Part shown: piece after piece, positions 1 to 5,553 of the stretch
Layout: every line of letters begins with the position of its first letter
How positions within the stretch are numbered: position 1 is the stretch's first letter
Assembly (NCBI GenBank): GCA_017622055.1
Contig: JAGARY010000472.1
Span: forward strand, 1-10,540
Reading direction: 5' to 3'
DNA length: 10,540 nt
Source: Treponema sp.
GTDB taxonomy: Bacteria; Spirochaetota; Spirochaetia; Treponematales; Treponemataceae
Position numbers and translations under genes: made by a program
The notes under the pieces: model-generated
Seen by the model: the letters and a program-made list of their open reading frames with translations, nothing else
What the model was told of the DNA's origin: nothing
The model's database searches: none

Positions 1-686
1 GAATCAAGCCCATCGTCTGCAGGCTTAGTCTTTTTCGCCGTGTCTTTTGCAATCGCCTTTACCTGCTCAACGGTTGCCCCGCTGGCAGCCGCCTGTATTG
101 CTGCGTTTTTCATCATTGCGTCTTTTGCTGAATTGATTGCCTTTGACATTTCATCAGAAACATCAGATGTCAAATAAGCCTGTTTCTGTAATTCTTTTGC
201 CCGGTTTCTGGAAATCTGCAAATCATGTTCAAGCACATCTTCGTATCTGTCGCCCTGCTCTTCACATTCCCTGTGAAGTTCGGCAAGAAGTTTCCCCTGT
301 TTTTTCTGCAATTCGATAATCTGTTTCTGAATGTCTGTAAGTTCTTTTGTTTTTGCCGCTACGCTTTCGCTTCGTTCGCGTGAATAAATGCCAATTCTTT
401 CAGCTTCATCAAGAAGGTTGTAGAATGTACTCCAAAAAGCGTTGTTGTGCGCTCTTGCGGCTTTCACGCCGTTTTCATTCTGGATATGGTGCGTAAGCTC
501 GTGAATTGCCGTGAACATTACGGCGTTGTCGGATTTGAAGTTTTTGTTATGCAAGAATATTTCATGTGTCAGCGGCTTATAAAATCCGTTTACTTTTTTA
601 CTTTGCTTTCCTGTCTGTGTTACCGTGAATTCGGTCTTGCACTGATACAGTTTTTTCAAGTTCTCTAAAATGTTCTCGTTGGTCAT
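1..686 (-). CDS. Phage-type zinc metalloprotease-like protein, SprT-like fold suspected (3' end cut by window edge)
   Basis: An open frame reads leftward from ATG at 684-686 through the window edge, giving 228 codons. AGGAG lies 8 bases before the ATG, which fixes the start. Residues 62-66 are HELTH, the HExxH zinc-binding and catalytic signature of metallopeptidases. His80, in the context AHNNAFW, is 14 residues after the second zinc His and resembles the third ligand of SprT-like proteins (usually HGxxF). From about residue 105 to 170 the protein is Lys/Glu/Gln-rich and likely a coiled coil, followed by an Ala-rich stretch. It lies at the end of the leftward early transcript of the prophage-like region. 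I see the motif; the SprT assignment is inference, and substrate and role are unknown. A non-catalytic structural use is possible. The C-terminus is missing. Confidence 0.75.
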   Translation of the reverse strand, partial: MTNENILENLKKLYQCKTEFTVTQTGKQSKKVNGFYKPLTHEIFLHNKNFKSDNAVMFTAIHELTHHIQNENGVKAARAHNNAFWSTFYNLLDEAERIGIYSRERSESVAAKTKELTDIQKQIIELQKKQGKLLAELHRECEEQGDRYEDVLEHDLQISRNRAKELQKQAYLTSDVSDEMSKAINSAKDAMMKNAAIQAAASGATVEQVKAIAKDTAKKTKPADDGLD

Positions 687-952
687 TTCTTCTTCTCCTG
701 TTTTTGCAATTAACGCATTGCTGCGGTCTGGCACTCTACATCTCTTGAACAGACAAAACACTACCTACACCGAAAACTCCGCTGCGAGCGCGTGGCAAGG
801 ATTAGATTTTTTCCTCGCTTGTCCGGGATAACATACTCACTGTAGCCTTTGAGCAACTCTACAGCCCCTTTGTTATTCTTTTCGCATACCCTTCGCATAC
901 TCTACTCACACCCTCTGCGTACTCTTTGCGCCCTGTTTCCAGCAACTCCTCT
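687..952. other. Interval with no convincing gene
   Basis: Between the metalloprotease-like gene and the tRNA-like element nothing is supported apart from the weak 45-residue ORF listed separately. The composition resembles the neighbouring phage genes rather than the AT-rich right half. No terminator-like hairpin with a T run was seen, so leftward transcription could pass through to the metalloprotease-like gene. Confidence 0.4.
761..898 (-). CDS. Possible 45-residue ORF, unrecognised
   Basis: A 45-codon frame starts with ATG at 896-898 and ends with TAG at 761-763, between the tRNA-like element and the metalloprotease-like gene on the same strand. The product is basic, with an aliphatic and aromatic middle part and an Arg-rich end (final residues RSFRCR). 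No good ribosome-binding site is present: a GAGGG lies about 12 bases before the ATG, too far to be convincing. A second, overlapping frame upstream is also open for about 30 codons. Both may be chance. Without homologues I cannot tell a small phage protein from noncoding sequence. Confidence 0.22.
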   Translation of the reverse strand: MRRVCEKNNKGAVELLKGYSEYVIPDKRGKNLILATRSQRSFRCR

Positions 953-1049
953 TGCGCGTGACAGGATTTGAACCTGCAAGTTATTTACTTTCGGAAAAAC
1001 TTTTGAAAAAAGAACATACTCCGCTTAACCTTTAGCGGCTTACACGCGC
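953..1049 (-). tRNA. tRNA-like element with a poorly formed anticodon arm
   Basis: On the - strand a perfect 7-bp acceptor-like stem pairs GCGCGTG (1043-1049) with CACGCGC (954-960), followed by a discriminator A and no encoded CCA. A textbook T-arm precedes the 3' acceptor strand: stem GCAGG/CCTGT around loop TTCAAAT (961-977). After TA at positions 8-9 and two extra bases comes a D-like hairpin, CCGC/GCGG, with GG in its loop (1021-1038). The 43 bases between the D and T arms do not give a normal anticodon arm. The best canonical 7-base loop, TTTTCAA, has only three closing pairs, and an alternative has five pairs with a 3-base loop around TTC. At 97 bases it is as long as a class II or selenocysteine tRNA. 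It may be a decayed phage tRNA, a tRNA mimic, or an unusual tRNA. It begins 8 bases after the preceding CDS stops. Confidence 0.45.
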
Positions 1050-1057
1050 CATATTTT

Positions 1058-1270
1058 CTAACAAGGTATCGCCCTTGCTATATCCTTGAAGATTGCAAGA
1101 GGACTATCTCCGGCAATACGGACATTTATCTTGCCCACGCCCTTGAAAATATCTACGCTGTCGTACATATCCCCGACCTTATGAATAGCCATGCCCTTAA
1201 ACTCGTCATCAGCTTCACGCAAAACCTGCTCGGTCAGTGCCAACACCGCATCTTTTCTAGCGTCTGTCAT
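1058..1270 (-). CDS. Hypothetical 70-residue protein, first gene of the leftward early transcript
   Basis: I do not recognise this gene. It starts at ATG 1268-1270 with AGGGGG about 9 bases upstream and stops with TAG at 1058-1060. The frame stays open to an upstream ATG at 1355-1357, but those extra 29 codons would cross an intrinsic-terminator-like hairpin and code for an unlikely Cys/Trp/Phe-rich peptide, so I chose the shorter form. The product (MTDARKDAVL at the start) is mixed-charge, with an N-terminal amphipathic helix of about 25 residues, then a probable alpha/beta segment with KINVRIAGDSP near residue 48, and no membrane segment. Position next to the repressor control region suggests an early regulatory or accessory phage protein, but that is inference. 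Confidence 0.6.
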   Translation of the reverse strand: MTDARKDAVLALTEQVLREADDEFKGMAIHKVGDMYDSVDIFKGVGKINVRIAGDSPLAIFKDIARAIPC

Positions 1271-1290
1271 ACCTTCAATCCCCCTGCAAC

Positions 1291-1330
1291 AAAAAAAGCC
1301 TGTCAGTTTCAGCGCAAACCAACAGGCTTT
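1291..1330 (-). terminator. Rho-independent terminator-like hairpin in the early leader
   Basis: Read on the - strand, AAAGCCTGT (1322-1330) pairs with ACAGGCTTT (1295-1303), with an inner GTTT/AAAC stem, and the 3' arm runs into seven consecutive T. This is a complete intrinsic terminator signature. It sits between the candidate leftward promoter (1422-1450) and the first gene (start 1270), so it would stop early transcription before any gene unless read-through or antitermination occurs. Confidence 0.7.
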
Positions 1331-1356
1331 CCGGGTTTCCCCAAATTGCCAAAGCA

Positions 1357-1484
1357 ATTAACAACGCGCTGTAATGTTAATGGCTCTGTCGTTACATCGT
1401 TTTGATGTTGTCTTGATTCTGTTTTTACACCTGTTTGATTTTAAAGTCAATAAGTTTTTACACCATTTTGTGCTTTTTCACAAC
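1357..1484. promoter_or_regulatory. Repressor/early control region: candidate operators and leftward promoter
   Basis: The region between the divergent repressor and early genes carries several symmetric or repeated elements. These are ATTAACA-N11-TGTTAAT (1357-1381), ACATC-N5-GATGT (1394-1408), the direct repeat GTTTTTACACC at 1421-1431 and 1454-1464 (33 bases apart, about three helical turns), and TTGTG-N6-CACAA (1468-1483). On the - strand TTGACT (1445-1450) and TAAAAA (1422-1427) are separated by 17 bases, a reasonable sigma-70 promoter that fires leftward. The -10 lies inside one copy of the direct repeat and the other copy flanks the -35. The repeats are therefore placed to let the S24 repressor shut this promoter. 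Which of them is the true operator cannot be decided by eye. Confidence 0.5.
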
Positions 1485-1496
1485 ATTTCTTAAAAA
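1468..1496 (+). promoter_or_regulatory. Candidate promoter for the repressor
   Basis: TTGTGC (1468-1473) and TAAAAA (1491-1496) are 17 bases apart on the + strand, about 40 bases before the repressor ATG. The -35 match is weak and overlaps the TTGTG/CACAA inverted repeat, which would suit autoregulation. No ribosome-binding site is visible between here and the ATG. Confidence 0.3.
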
Positions 1497-1535
1497 ACAG
1501 TGCTTTTTTTGATGTTTTCTGCCGAAAATTTAAGC

Positions 1536-2174
1536 ATGGAAATAACTTCATTCTGGGAAAGAATACAAAATCTCTGCAAAAGCAACGGTATCACTCAAAG
1601 AGAATTGTCTGAAAAATTGGGTTATGGAGCGCGTAATCTTGAAATCAAAATTCAGAGAAACAGCCTGCCGAACATTGCGGAACTAAAAAAGCTCTCTGAA
1701 ATCTTTGGCGTATCTTTTAATTTTTTGATTGACGGTCTGGAAGAAAACGAAAGGCAAATTGTCAGAAATTCCGACACAGATAAATTCTTTGTGCCTGTAC
1801 TTAATCAAAAACTTTCAGCCGGATATGGTCAGTACCTACAGGAAGAGCCGCAAGTAATCGGCTACATGGAAGTGCCGCGCTATTTAAAACAATTCGGCGA
1901 AAACTTAGCTTTGCTTTATGTTGACGGTGACAGCATGGAACCCACTTTAAGGCGCGGCGACTTGGTGCTTTGCGATTCATGCGGTTATAGCGGTGAAGGA
2001 CTTTATGCAATAATGCGTGATGGTGACGGTTATGTAAAACGGATTTATAAAGATTCCGGGAAGTTCATCATCAAGTCAGACAATCCACTTTATCCGACTA
2101 AAGAAGAGCCTCAAGATTCACAGTGCTTAGGAATTGTCGGAAGAGTTCATTATGTCTTGAAACACATCGACTGA
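1536..2174 (+). CDS. Phage-type repressor: HTH plus self-cleaving S24 (LexA/CI-like) peptidase
   Basis: This is a 212-residue SOS-responsive repressor. Residues 1-65 form an XRE/Cro-CI helix-turn-helix domain (TQRELSEKLGYGARN around 20-34). Residues 84-212 form the S24 domain, with the Ala95-Gly96 cleavage site in SAGYG, Ser133 in GDSMEPTL as nucleophile and Lys168 in GYVKRI as general base. All are intact, so RecA-stimulated self-cleavage and prophage induction are expected. LexA is roughly the same size, but the CI-like SAGxG site and the phage-like neighbours favour a phage repressor. The frame is open to GTG at 1500 and has an ATG at 1512; I chose ATG 1536 because the HTH domain begins right after it. 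The start is uncertain since none of the three has a ribosome-binding site. It is divergent from the leftward early genes and presumably represses them. Confidence 0.9.
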   Translation: MEITSFWERIQNLCKSNGITQRELSEKLGYGARNLEIKIQRNSLPNIAELKKLSEIFGVSFNFLIDGLEENERQIVRNSDTDKFFVPVLNQKLSAGYGQYLQEEPQVIGYMEVPRYLKQFGENLALLYVDGDSMEPTLRRGDLVLCDSCGYSGEGLYAIMRDGDGYVKRIYKDSGKFIIKSDNPLYPTKEEPQDSQCLGIVGRVHYVLKHID

Positions 2175-2442
2175 TTTTTGTCGAAAAAAAATTACGGCGG
2201 TAAGTATTTTAAATTTATCTCATCTTCTCTTATCTCTTCTAGTCTAATCTTATCTAATCTATTCTTATCTTGCATGATACTATCATGATTTTGTCATGAT
2301 AAATCTTGACTAGCCAATGATAGAGTGCTGATGAAATCAACAATAACTAATGACTGACCGCTGACTAAATCTAGTAACATCTTGATTTTACTTGCTAAAA
2401 TCGTGACTACATTATAGAAACATCATAATTGCTTTTGACAAT
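2175..2442. other. Repeat-rich interval between repressor and integrase, candidate recombination or regulatory sites
   Basis: No gene is supported here. The first part is pyrimidine-rich with four TTATCT copies (2215-2220, 2230-2235, 2250-2255, 2265-2270). Next comes a perfect inverted repeat, TATCATGA-TTTTG-TCATGATA (2281-2301), with a further CATGATA copy just before it (2273-2279). After that TGACTA occurs at 2307-2312, 2362-2367 and 2404-2409, with TGACTG at 2351-2356. Short repeated hexamers around a symmetric site near an integrase gene are what arm and core sites of tyrosine recombinases, or excisionase sites, look like, but no attachment core can be proven from one junction. Confidence 0.4.
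2281..2301. repeat. Perfect 8-bp inverted repeat, 5-base spacer
   Basis: TATCATGA (2281-2288) and TCATGATA (2294-2301) are perfect reverse complements separated by TTTTG. It has no T run, so it is a protein-binding or recombination site candidate rather than a terminator. Confidence 0.6.
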
Positions 2443-2472
2443 AAAAAAGCCCTCTTCCCAAAAGAGAGCTTT
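2443..2472 (-). terminator. Intrinsic terminator of the integrase gene
   Basis: On the - strand AAAGC-T-CTCTT (2462-2472) pairs with AAGAG-G-GCTTT (2446-2456) around a short loop, with one mismatch, and runs into six T. It lies about 50 bases past the integrase stop codon and fits a Rho-independent terminator for that gene. A second, weaker inverted repeat (ATTTTAC/GTAAAAT, about 2481-2508) lies between it and the stop. Confidence 0.75.
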
Positions 2473-2519
2473 CAAGCGTTATTTTACATTCAAGCCAAAA
2501 AGTAAAATAGCAGCGGTCT

Positions 2520-3761
2520 TTATTTTACTTTGTTCCAGATTTCATCAACATTTTTTTGGTACGGCTGCAAGCCCTGCAACTGTGCCTCAAGGTCTGGTCT
2601 TGTGTAGTAATCCGTCATAATCTGCGAGTTATGACCTATCATTTTCCGCAAAACTTCCGCCGGAATGAGGTTAGAATTCACCGTGTAAGTGTTGTATGTG
2701 AATCTCAAAGAATGTGGAGTTAAGACTTTTTCAGCGTCATAAATTCCCAGCTTCTTAATGCAATATTTGAATCGTGTATCAAGCAACCCCTGCAAGATGA
2801 ATTCGCCGTCTTTTGAAAAGATGTAGTTTTTCTTACATTGCGGTCTTACTTCAAGATAATCATTCAGCAATTCAGCCATTTTTGACGGTAACAATACAGT
2901 TCTTTGCTTCGGATTCTCTATGCTTCCCTTTTTCAAGTAAGGCTGCTCCACATCGTAACTGTCAATCATACGGTTTATGAAAAGTCCACCGTCCTGTATC
3001 TGGTCTATGCAGATTGCTCTTGTTTCTCCCGGTCTTAATCCTGTACTTGCCATAAGCCGGAACATTACACCGAACATAAAGCCGTAAGCGTGAGGTTTTC
3101 CGTCAATACCGATGTATTTATCAGTTCCCTTTACGCTCCAATTTTCCGTAAGTTTTTCTACATCGTCCGGGAACAATAAAGAAAGCTGCTCCATAGTCAG
3201 AATGTCTTTTTTCTGCCTGTCACTTCTGATAAAGCCGTCAACATCAAGCCGATGTTTTACGAGCTGTAATCTTTTACACTCTCCGAACAAATCACGCAAA
3301 ACACCTAGAATCGTATTCTTGTAAGAGTTTTTATATTCAAGCGAAATCAAAAAATTCTCAATCTCGCCCTCTTCGATTGTTTCCGGGATTCTCTCGCCGA
3401 ATTCAGCAAGAATAATTTTCATCAGTCGTTTTTTCTGTGTTATCGTTTGCGGCTGTAATGCTTTTCCGTGAGCCGCTTTCAGCTTCATAAAAAGTGAATC
3501 ATCATCATACAAAGTAGAGCCGACATCATAGAGCCGGATTTGCCGTGCTAATCTGTACTCTTCTTCTTCCCTTTTGTCCTGCTCTTCCAGAAGTGCTAAA
3601 TAGGCTTCGGCTTCTTTTTTCAGATAACAGGGCTTTCCATGCTGCCCGCAAGATTTCTTAACCTGCTTTCCGTTTTCGTCATAATACCAGAAGTACCACC
3701 TAGTTTCCTTCTTTCCGTTCTTTGTTTCGGTTCTTTTGAACAAGTGTCTTTTTTTTTTCAT
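2520..3761 (-). CDS. int: Tyrosine-family site-specific recombinase (phage integrase)
   Basis: A 413-residue integrase of the lambda Int/XerC-D superfamily. It catalyses strand exchange between attachment sites through a covalent 3'-phosphotyrosine. The N-terminal ~60 residues are Lys/Tyr/Trp-rich (RWYFWYYDENGKQVKKS) and resemble an arm-binding or AP2-like domain. A SAM-like core-binding domain follows (about 88-175), then the catalytic domain with Arg243 in STGLRPGE, Lys285 in NPKQRTV, His350 and Arg353 in PHSLRFT, His377 in IGHNS and the nucleophile Tyr386 in DYYTRP. The set is complete, so it is probably active. I chose ATG 3759-3761 (AGAGG five bases upstream) over an in-frame GTG at 3765-3767. 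It is transcribed toward the repressor and has its own terminator. No excisionase gene was seen. Confidence 0.93.
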   Translation of the reverse strand: MKKKRHLFKRTETKNGKKETRWYFWYYDENGKQVKKSCGQHGKPCYLKKEAEAYLALLEEQDKREEEEYRLARQIRLYDVGSTLYDDDSLFMKLKAAHGKALQPQTITQKKRLMKIILAEFGERIPETIEEGEIENFLISLEYKNSYKNTILGVLRDLFGECKRLQLVKHRLDVDGFIRSDRQKKDILTMEQLSLLFPDDVEKLTENWSVKGTDKYIGIDGKPHAYGFMFGVMFRLMASTGLRPGETRAICIDQIQDGGLFINRMIDSYDVEQPYLKKGSIENPKQRTVLLPSKMAELLNDYLEVRPQCKKNYIFSKDGEFILQGLLDTRFKYCIKKLGIYDAEKVLTPHSLRFTYNTYTVNSNLIPAEVLRKMIGHNSQIMTDYYTRPDLEAQLQGLQPYQKNVDEIWNKVK

Positions 3762-4001
3762 AACCACCTCTAGCGTAATCTAAAAAAAATAAAAATTCTA
3801 TTCCCTTTTTATTCTCTTTTCAGCAAAAAGTGATTTTTCTACAGAATCAAAAATTGTCTAATTTGTTATATTGTATAGATTAAGTAAAATGTGCTAAAAT
3901 TGCCGTAGAGGGGAAGTCTCCCCCTCGGCTGCACGTTGTTGCAGCCTACCCCCTCTGCCTAAGGGGACACCCCTTAAAATCCCCGTTTTTACTTCTTTTT
4001 T
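3762..4001. other. Intergenic interval upstream of the integrase, likely element boundary
   Basis: This gap holds an AT-rich stretch (to about 3900) and then an abruptly GC-rich cluster of hairpins (3905-3975, listed separately). No gene and no confident promoter is visible. The right edge of the prophage-like element probably lies in or near this gap, because phage-type genes end here and the peptide locus starts beyond, but no duplicated attachment core can be identified with only one end in view. Confidence 0.4.
3905..3975. repeat. GC-rich cluster of three hairpins with alternative pairing
   Basis: GGCTGCA (3927-3933) pairs with TGCAGCC (3940-3946), and AAGGGG (3961-3966) pairs with CCCCTT (3970-3975). 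AGAGGGG (3907-3913) can pair either with CCCCTCT (3950-3956), enclosing the first hairpin, or partly with CCCCTC (3921-3926) next to it. No T run follows on either strand. The block stands out against AT-rich flanks; I do not recognise it as a known RNA family. Confidence 0.6.
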
Positions 4002-4111
4002 GTCATTGCGAAACTTTATTAGAAGTTGTGGCAATCTAGTTTCAGGTCATTGCGAGGAGCAAAGCGACGTGGCAATCCATTTAACCAGTGTTCACTTTTT
4101 AGATTGCTTCG
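4002..4111. repeat. Dispersed palindromic repeat, copy A (truncated)
   Basis: The 110 bases starting GTCATTGCGAAAC align without gaps to 5321-5430 at about 98 of 110 positions. It contains two sub-units, each with TCATTGCGA followed by GTGGCAATC. This copy lacks the closing inverted repeat seen in copy B and ends one base before the hlyD stop codon (4112-4114). Confidence 0.85.
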
Positions 4112-5254
4112 CTAATTCATAAAATCCAATTTTCTTAAAACCATTTGCATAACAGTTGAGCGTTCTGTAATAATTCGGCCTTCTGCGGTAATGCCTGGAA
4201 TTAATCTTGCGGTTTGACCTGTTTTTGTTTTCAAATATGGGTCTTTGATTTTTGCTTCAACAATAAAAATTGGTTGTCCTTCTGGACTTAAACTTACATC
4301 TGGCGGAACAAGGCTAACTTCTGTTTCAATTTGACCGTATCTACTTGGGGGAAGCCCTGGAAATTTGATTTTTACGCCATTTCCAACTTTTATTCTTGCC
4401 ACGTAAGACGGGTCTACGTAAAGTTCAGCAATTAACGCTTGATTATCTTCTGGCACAATTTTGATTATTTCTTCACCTGCCAAAATGTAATCTCCTTGAT
4501 TCACTTTTTTTGTTTCTGTAATTCTTCCACTAATTGGTGCGTAAATTGTAGAGTTTTTTATTGCTCGTTTTAGTTCTGTAATATTTGTTTCTATTGTTCG
4601 TTTGGAAGTTTGAAGTTGTTTTAATGTGTCATTTGCATTTATAAATTGAGTGTGAAGCCAAGTTTTGTATGAAAGTTCAGTTTGTTTTAGTTCATTTTGC
4701 AAATCTTCTATAACTTGCATAACTTTTAGCATTTCTGGAGCTTCTTCTTCTCTTTTTAGTTTGATTTTTGCATCTTTTAGAATAGTTTCGTATCTCTCTT
4801 TTTCTAACAAATATGCTGCCGATTTTAAATATGCGTTTTCTGTTTCTTGCAAAGCTGGATATTCATTCGTTTTGATTGTTTGCAAAAGTGTTTTGTAAAT
4901 AAAAATTTCATCTTCTGTTTTCTTAAGTTCTGTTTGATATGCTTCTAATTCTGATTCAAAAACTGTTGTATCAAGTGAAAAAAGCAAATCACCAGATTTT
5001 ACAAAATTATCATTTTCATAATTTTTTACAGATAGTTCTCCGCTTGTAACAAACTTTACACTAGAAACAGCCTGACTTGGGCGAAGCAAAACTGTTGCTT
5101 TTACAACATCATCCATTGGAGAAAAAATTGCCCAAATTAAAATAGCCAAAATGACAGCACAAACTGTAATAATGAATCCATAAATTGCATTCACTGGCTT
5201 TAGCATAAAAAATGCCGATGTCTTTTTCATTTCTTCAAAGGTTTTTAATTGCAT
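4112..5254 (-). CDS. HlyD-family periplasmic adaptor (membrane fusion protein) of an ABC peptide exporter
   Basis: A 380-residue type I secretion adaptor that should link the inner-membrane exporter to an outer-membrane channel. Residues 1-22 are cytoplasmic and 23-44 form one transmembrane helix. The first half of a lipoyl-like domain follows (50-98), then a long coiled-coil hairpin (about 98-235), the second lipoyl half (TIYAPISGRI around 237-246) and a beta-barrel region (270-355). ATG 5252-5254 has AAGGA eight bases upstream. It is codirectional with the peptidase-containing exporter at 8235-10403 and its probable partner, though the modification genes lie between them. A short remnant of another exporter gene just upstream suggests it once followed that gene directly. 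It is bracketed by two direct copies of a 110-base repeat. No TolC-like gene is in view. Confidence 0.9.
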   Translation of the reverse strand: MQLKTFEEMKKTSAFFMLKPVNAIYGFIITVCAVILAILIWAIFSPMDDVVKATVLLRPSQAVSSVKFVTSGELSVKNYENDNFVKSGDLLFSLDTTVFESELEAYQTELKKTEDEIFIYKTLLQTIKTNEYPALQETENAYLKSAAYLLEKERYETILKDAKIKLKREEEAPEMLKVMQVIEDLQNELKQTELSYKTWLHTQFINANDTLKQLQTSKRTIETNITELKRAIKNSTIYAPISGRITETKKVNQGDYILAGEEIIKIVPEDNQALIAELYVDPSYVARIKVGNGVKIKFPGLPPSRYGQIETEVSLVPPDVSLSPEGQPIFIVEAKIKDPYLKTKTGQTARLIPGITAEGRIITERSTVMQMVLRKLDFMN

Positions 5255-5280
5255 TGTTTTTTCCTTTTATAGTTGCTTGT

Positions 5281-5311
5281 CACACGGATTCGAAAAATTT
5301 ACGATTTTTCT
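5281..5311. repeat. 31-base hairpin repeat, copy 1
   Basis: This stretch matches 8151-8181 at 29 of 31 positions. Both contain the hairpin GAAAAATY-TAC-GATTTTTC. Copy 1 is directly followed by palindromic repeat copy B, which suggests the two belong to one larger repeat family. Confidence 0.8.
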
Positions 5312-5320
5312 TTGTTTTAG

Positions 5321-5448
5321 GTCATTGCGAGACTTCAACAGAAGTCGTGGCAATCTAGTTTCAGATCATTGCGAGGAACACAGCGACGTGGCAATCCATT
5401 TTACCCGTGTTCACTTTCTGGATTGCTTCGGCTTCGCCTCGCAATGAC
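5321..5448. repeat. Dispersed palindromic repeat, copy B, with 11-bp terminal inverted repeats
   Basis: This is the fuller copy of the repeat at 4002-4111. GTCATTGCGAG (5321-5331) and CTCGCAATGAC (5438-5448) are perfect 11-bp inverted ends, giving a 128-base element without coding capacity, like a miniature inverted-repeat element. An internal hairpin GACTTC-AACA-GAAGTC (5331-5346) is kept in copy A by paired changes. Part of the end sequence (TCGCCTCGCAATG) recurs just after it. Confidence 0.75.
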
Positions 5449-5478
5449 GATTTTTTTTTCGCCTCGCAATGTATCACA

Positions 5479-5553
5479 TTATTCTCTGAATTCTGAATTT
5501 TCTTTCCACATTTCTCTATATAATCCTTCTTCTTCCAATAATTCTTTGTGACT
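5479..5553 (-). pseudogene. Remnant of the 3' end of a second ABC exporter gene
   Basis: On the - strand a frame encodes 24 residues, SHKELLEEEGLYREMWKE followed by NSEFRE and a TAA stop. This matches the exact C-terminus of the intact exporter (SHTELLAEEGLYREMWRE, ending at 8235). At DNA level 5501-5555 aligns with 8254-8308 without gaps at about 49 of 55 bases. In this frame a TGA lies immediately upstream, so nothing longer survives. The 5' part overlaps the last codons of the 226-residue protein in another frame. It is a fossil of a paralogous exporter gene, or of the original exporter end left behind by a rearrangement. Confidence 0.8.

Noticed and set aside
953..1049. Selenocysteine tRNA (length and TCA within the middle region)
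   Set aside because: The acceptor is 7 bp with a mismatch at the eighth pair, and no stable anticodon stem presents TCA; kept only as a tRNA-like element.
1271..1357. Longer N-terminus for the 70-residue gene, starting at ATG 1355-1357
   Set aside because: The extra 29 codons cross a strong terminator hairpin and encode an unlikely Cys/Trp/Phe-rich peptide; ATG 1268-1270 has a good ribosome-binding site.
1536..2174. Housekeeping LexA
   Set aside because: Size and catalytic pair fit, but the CI-like SAGYG cleavage site, XRE-type HTH and neighbouring integrase and early genes favour a phage repressor.
2222..2280. Possible CRISPR-like or tandem array of TTATCT units
   Set aside because: Units are six to seven bases with irregular 14-20 base steps and no unique spacers; no cas genes are present.
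5369..5551. Open frame on the + strand across repeat copy B and the exporter remnant
   Set aside because: It merely translates repeat DNA and antisense of the remnant; no ribosome-binding site or protein-like composition.
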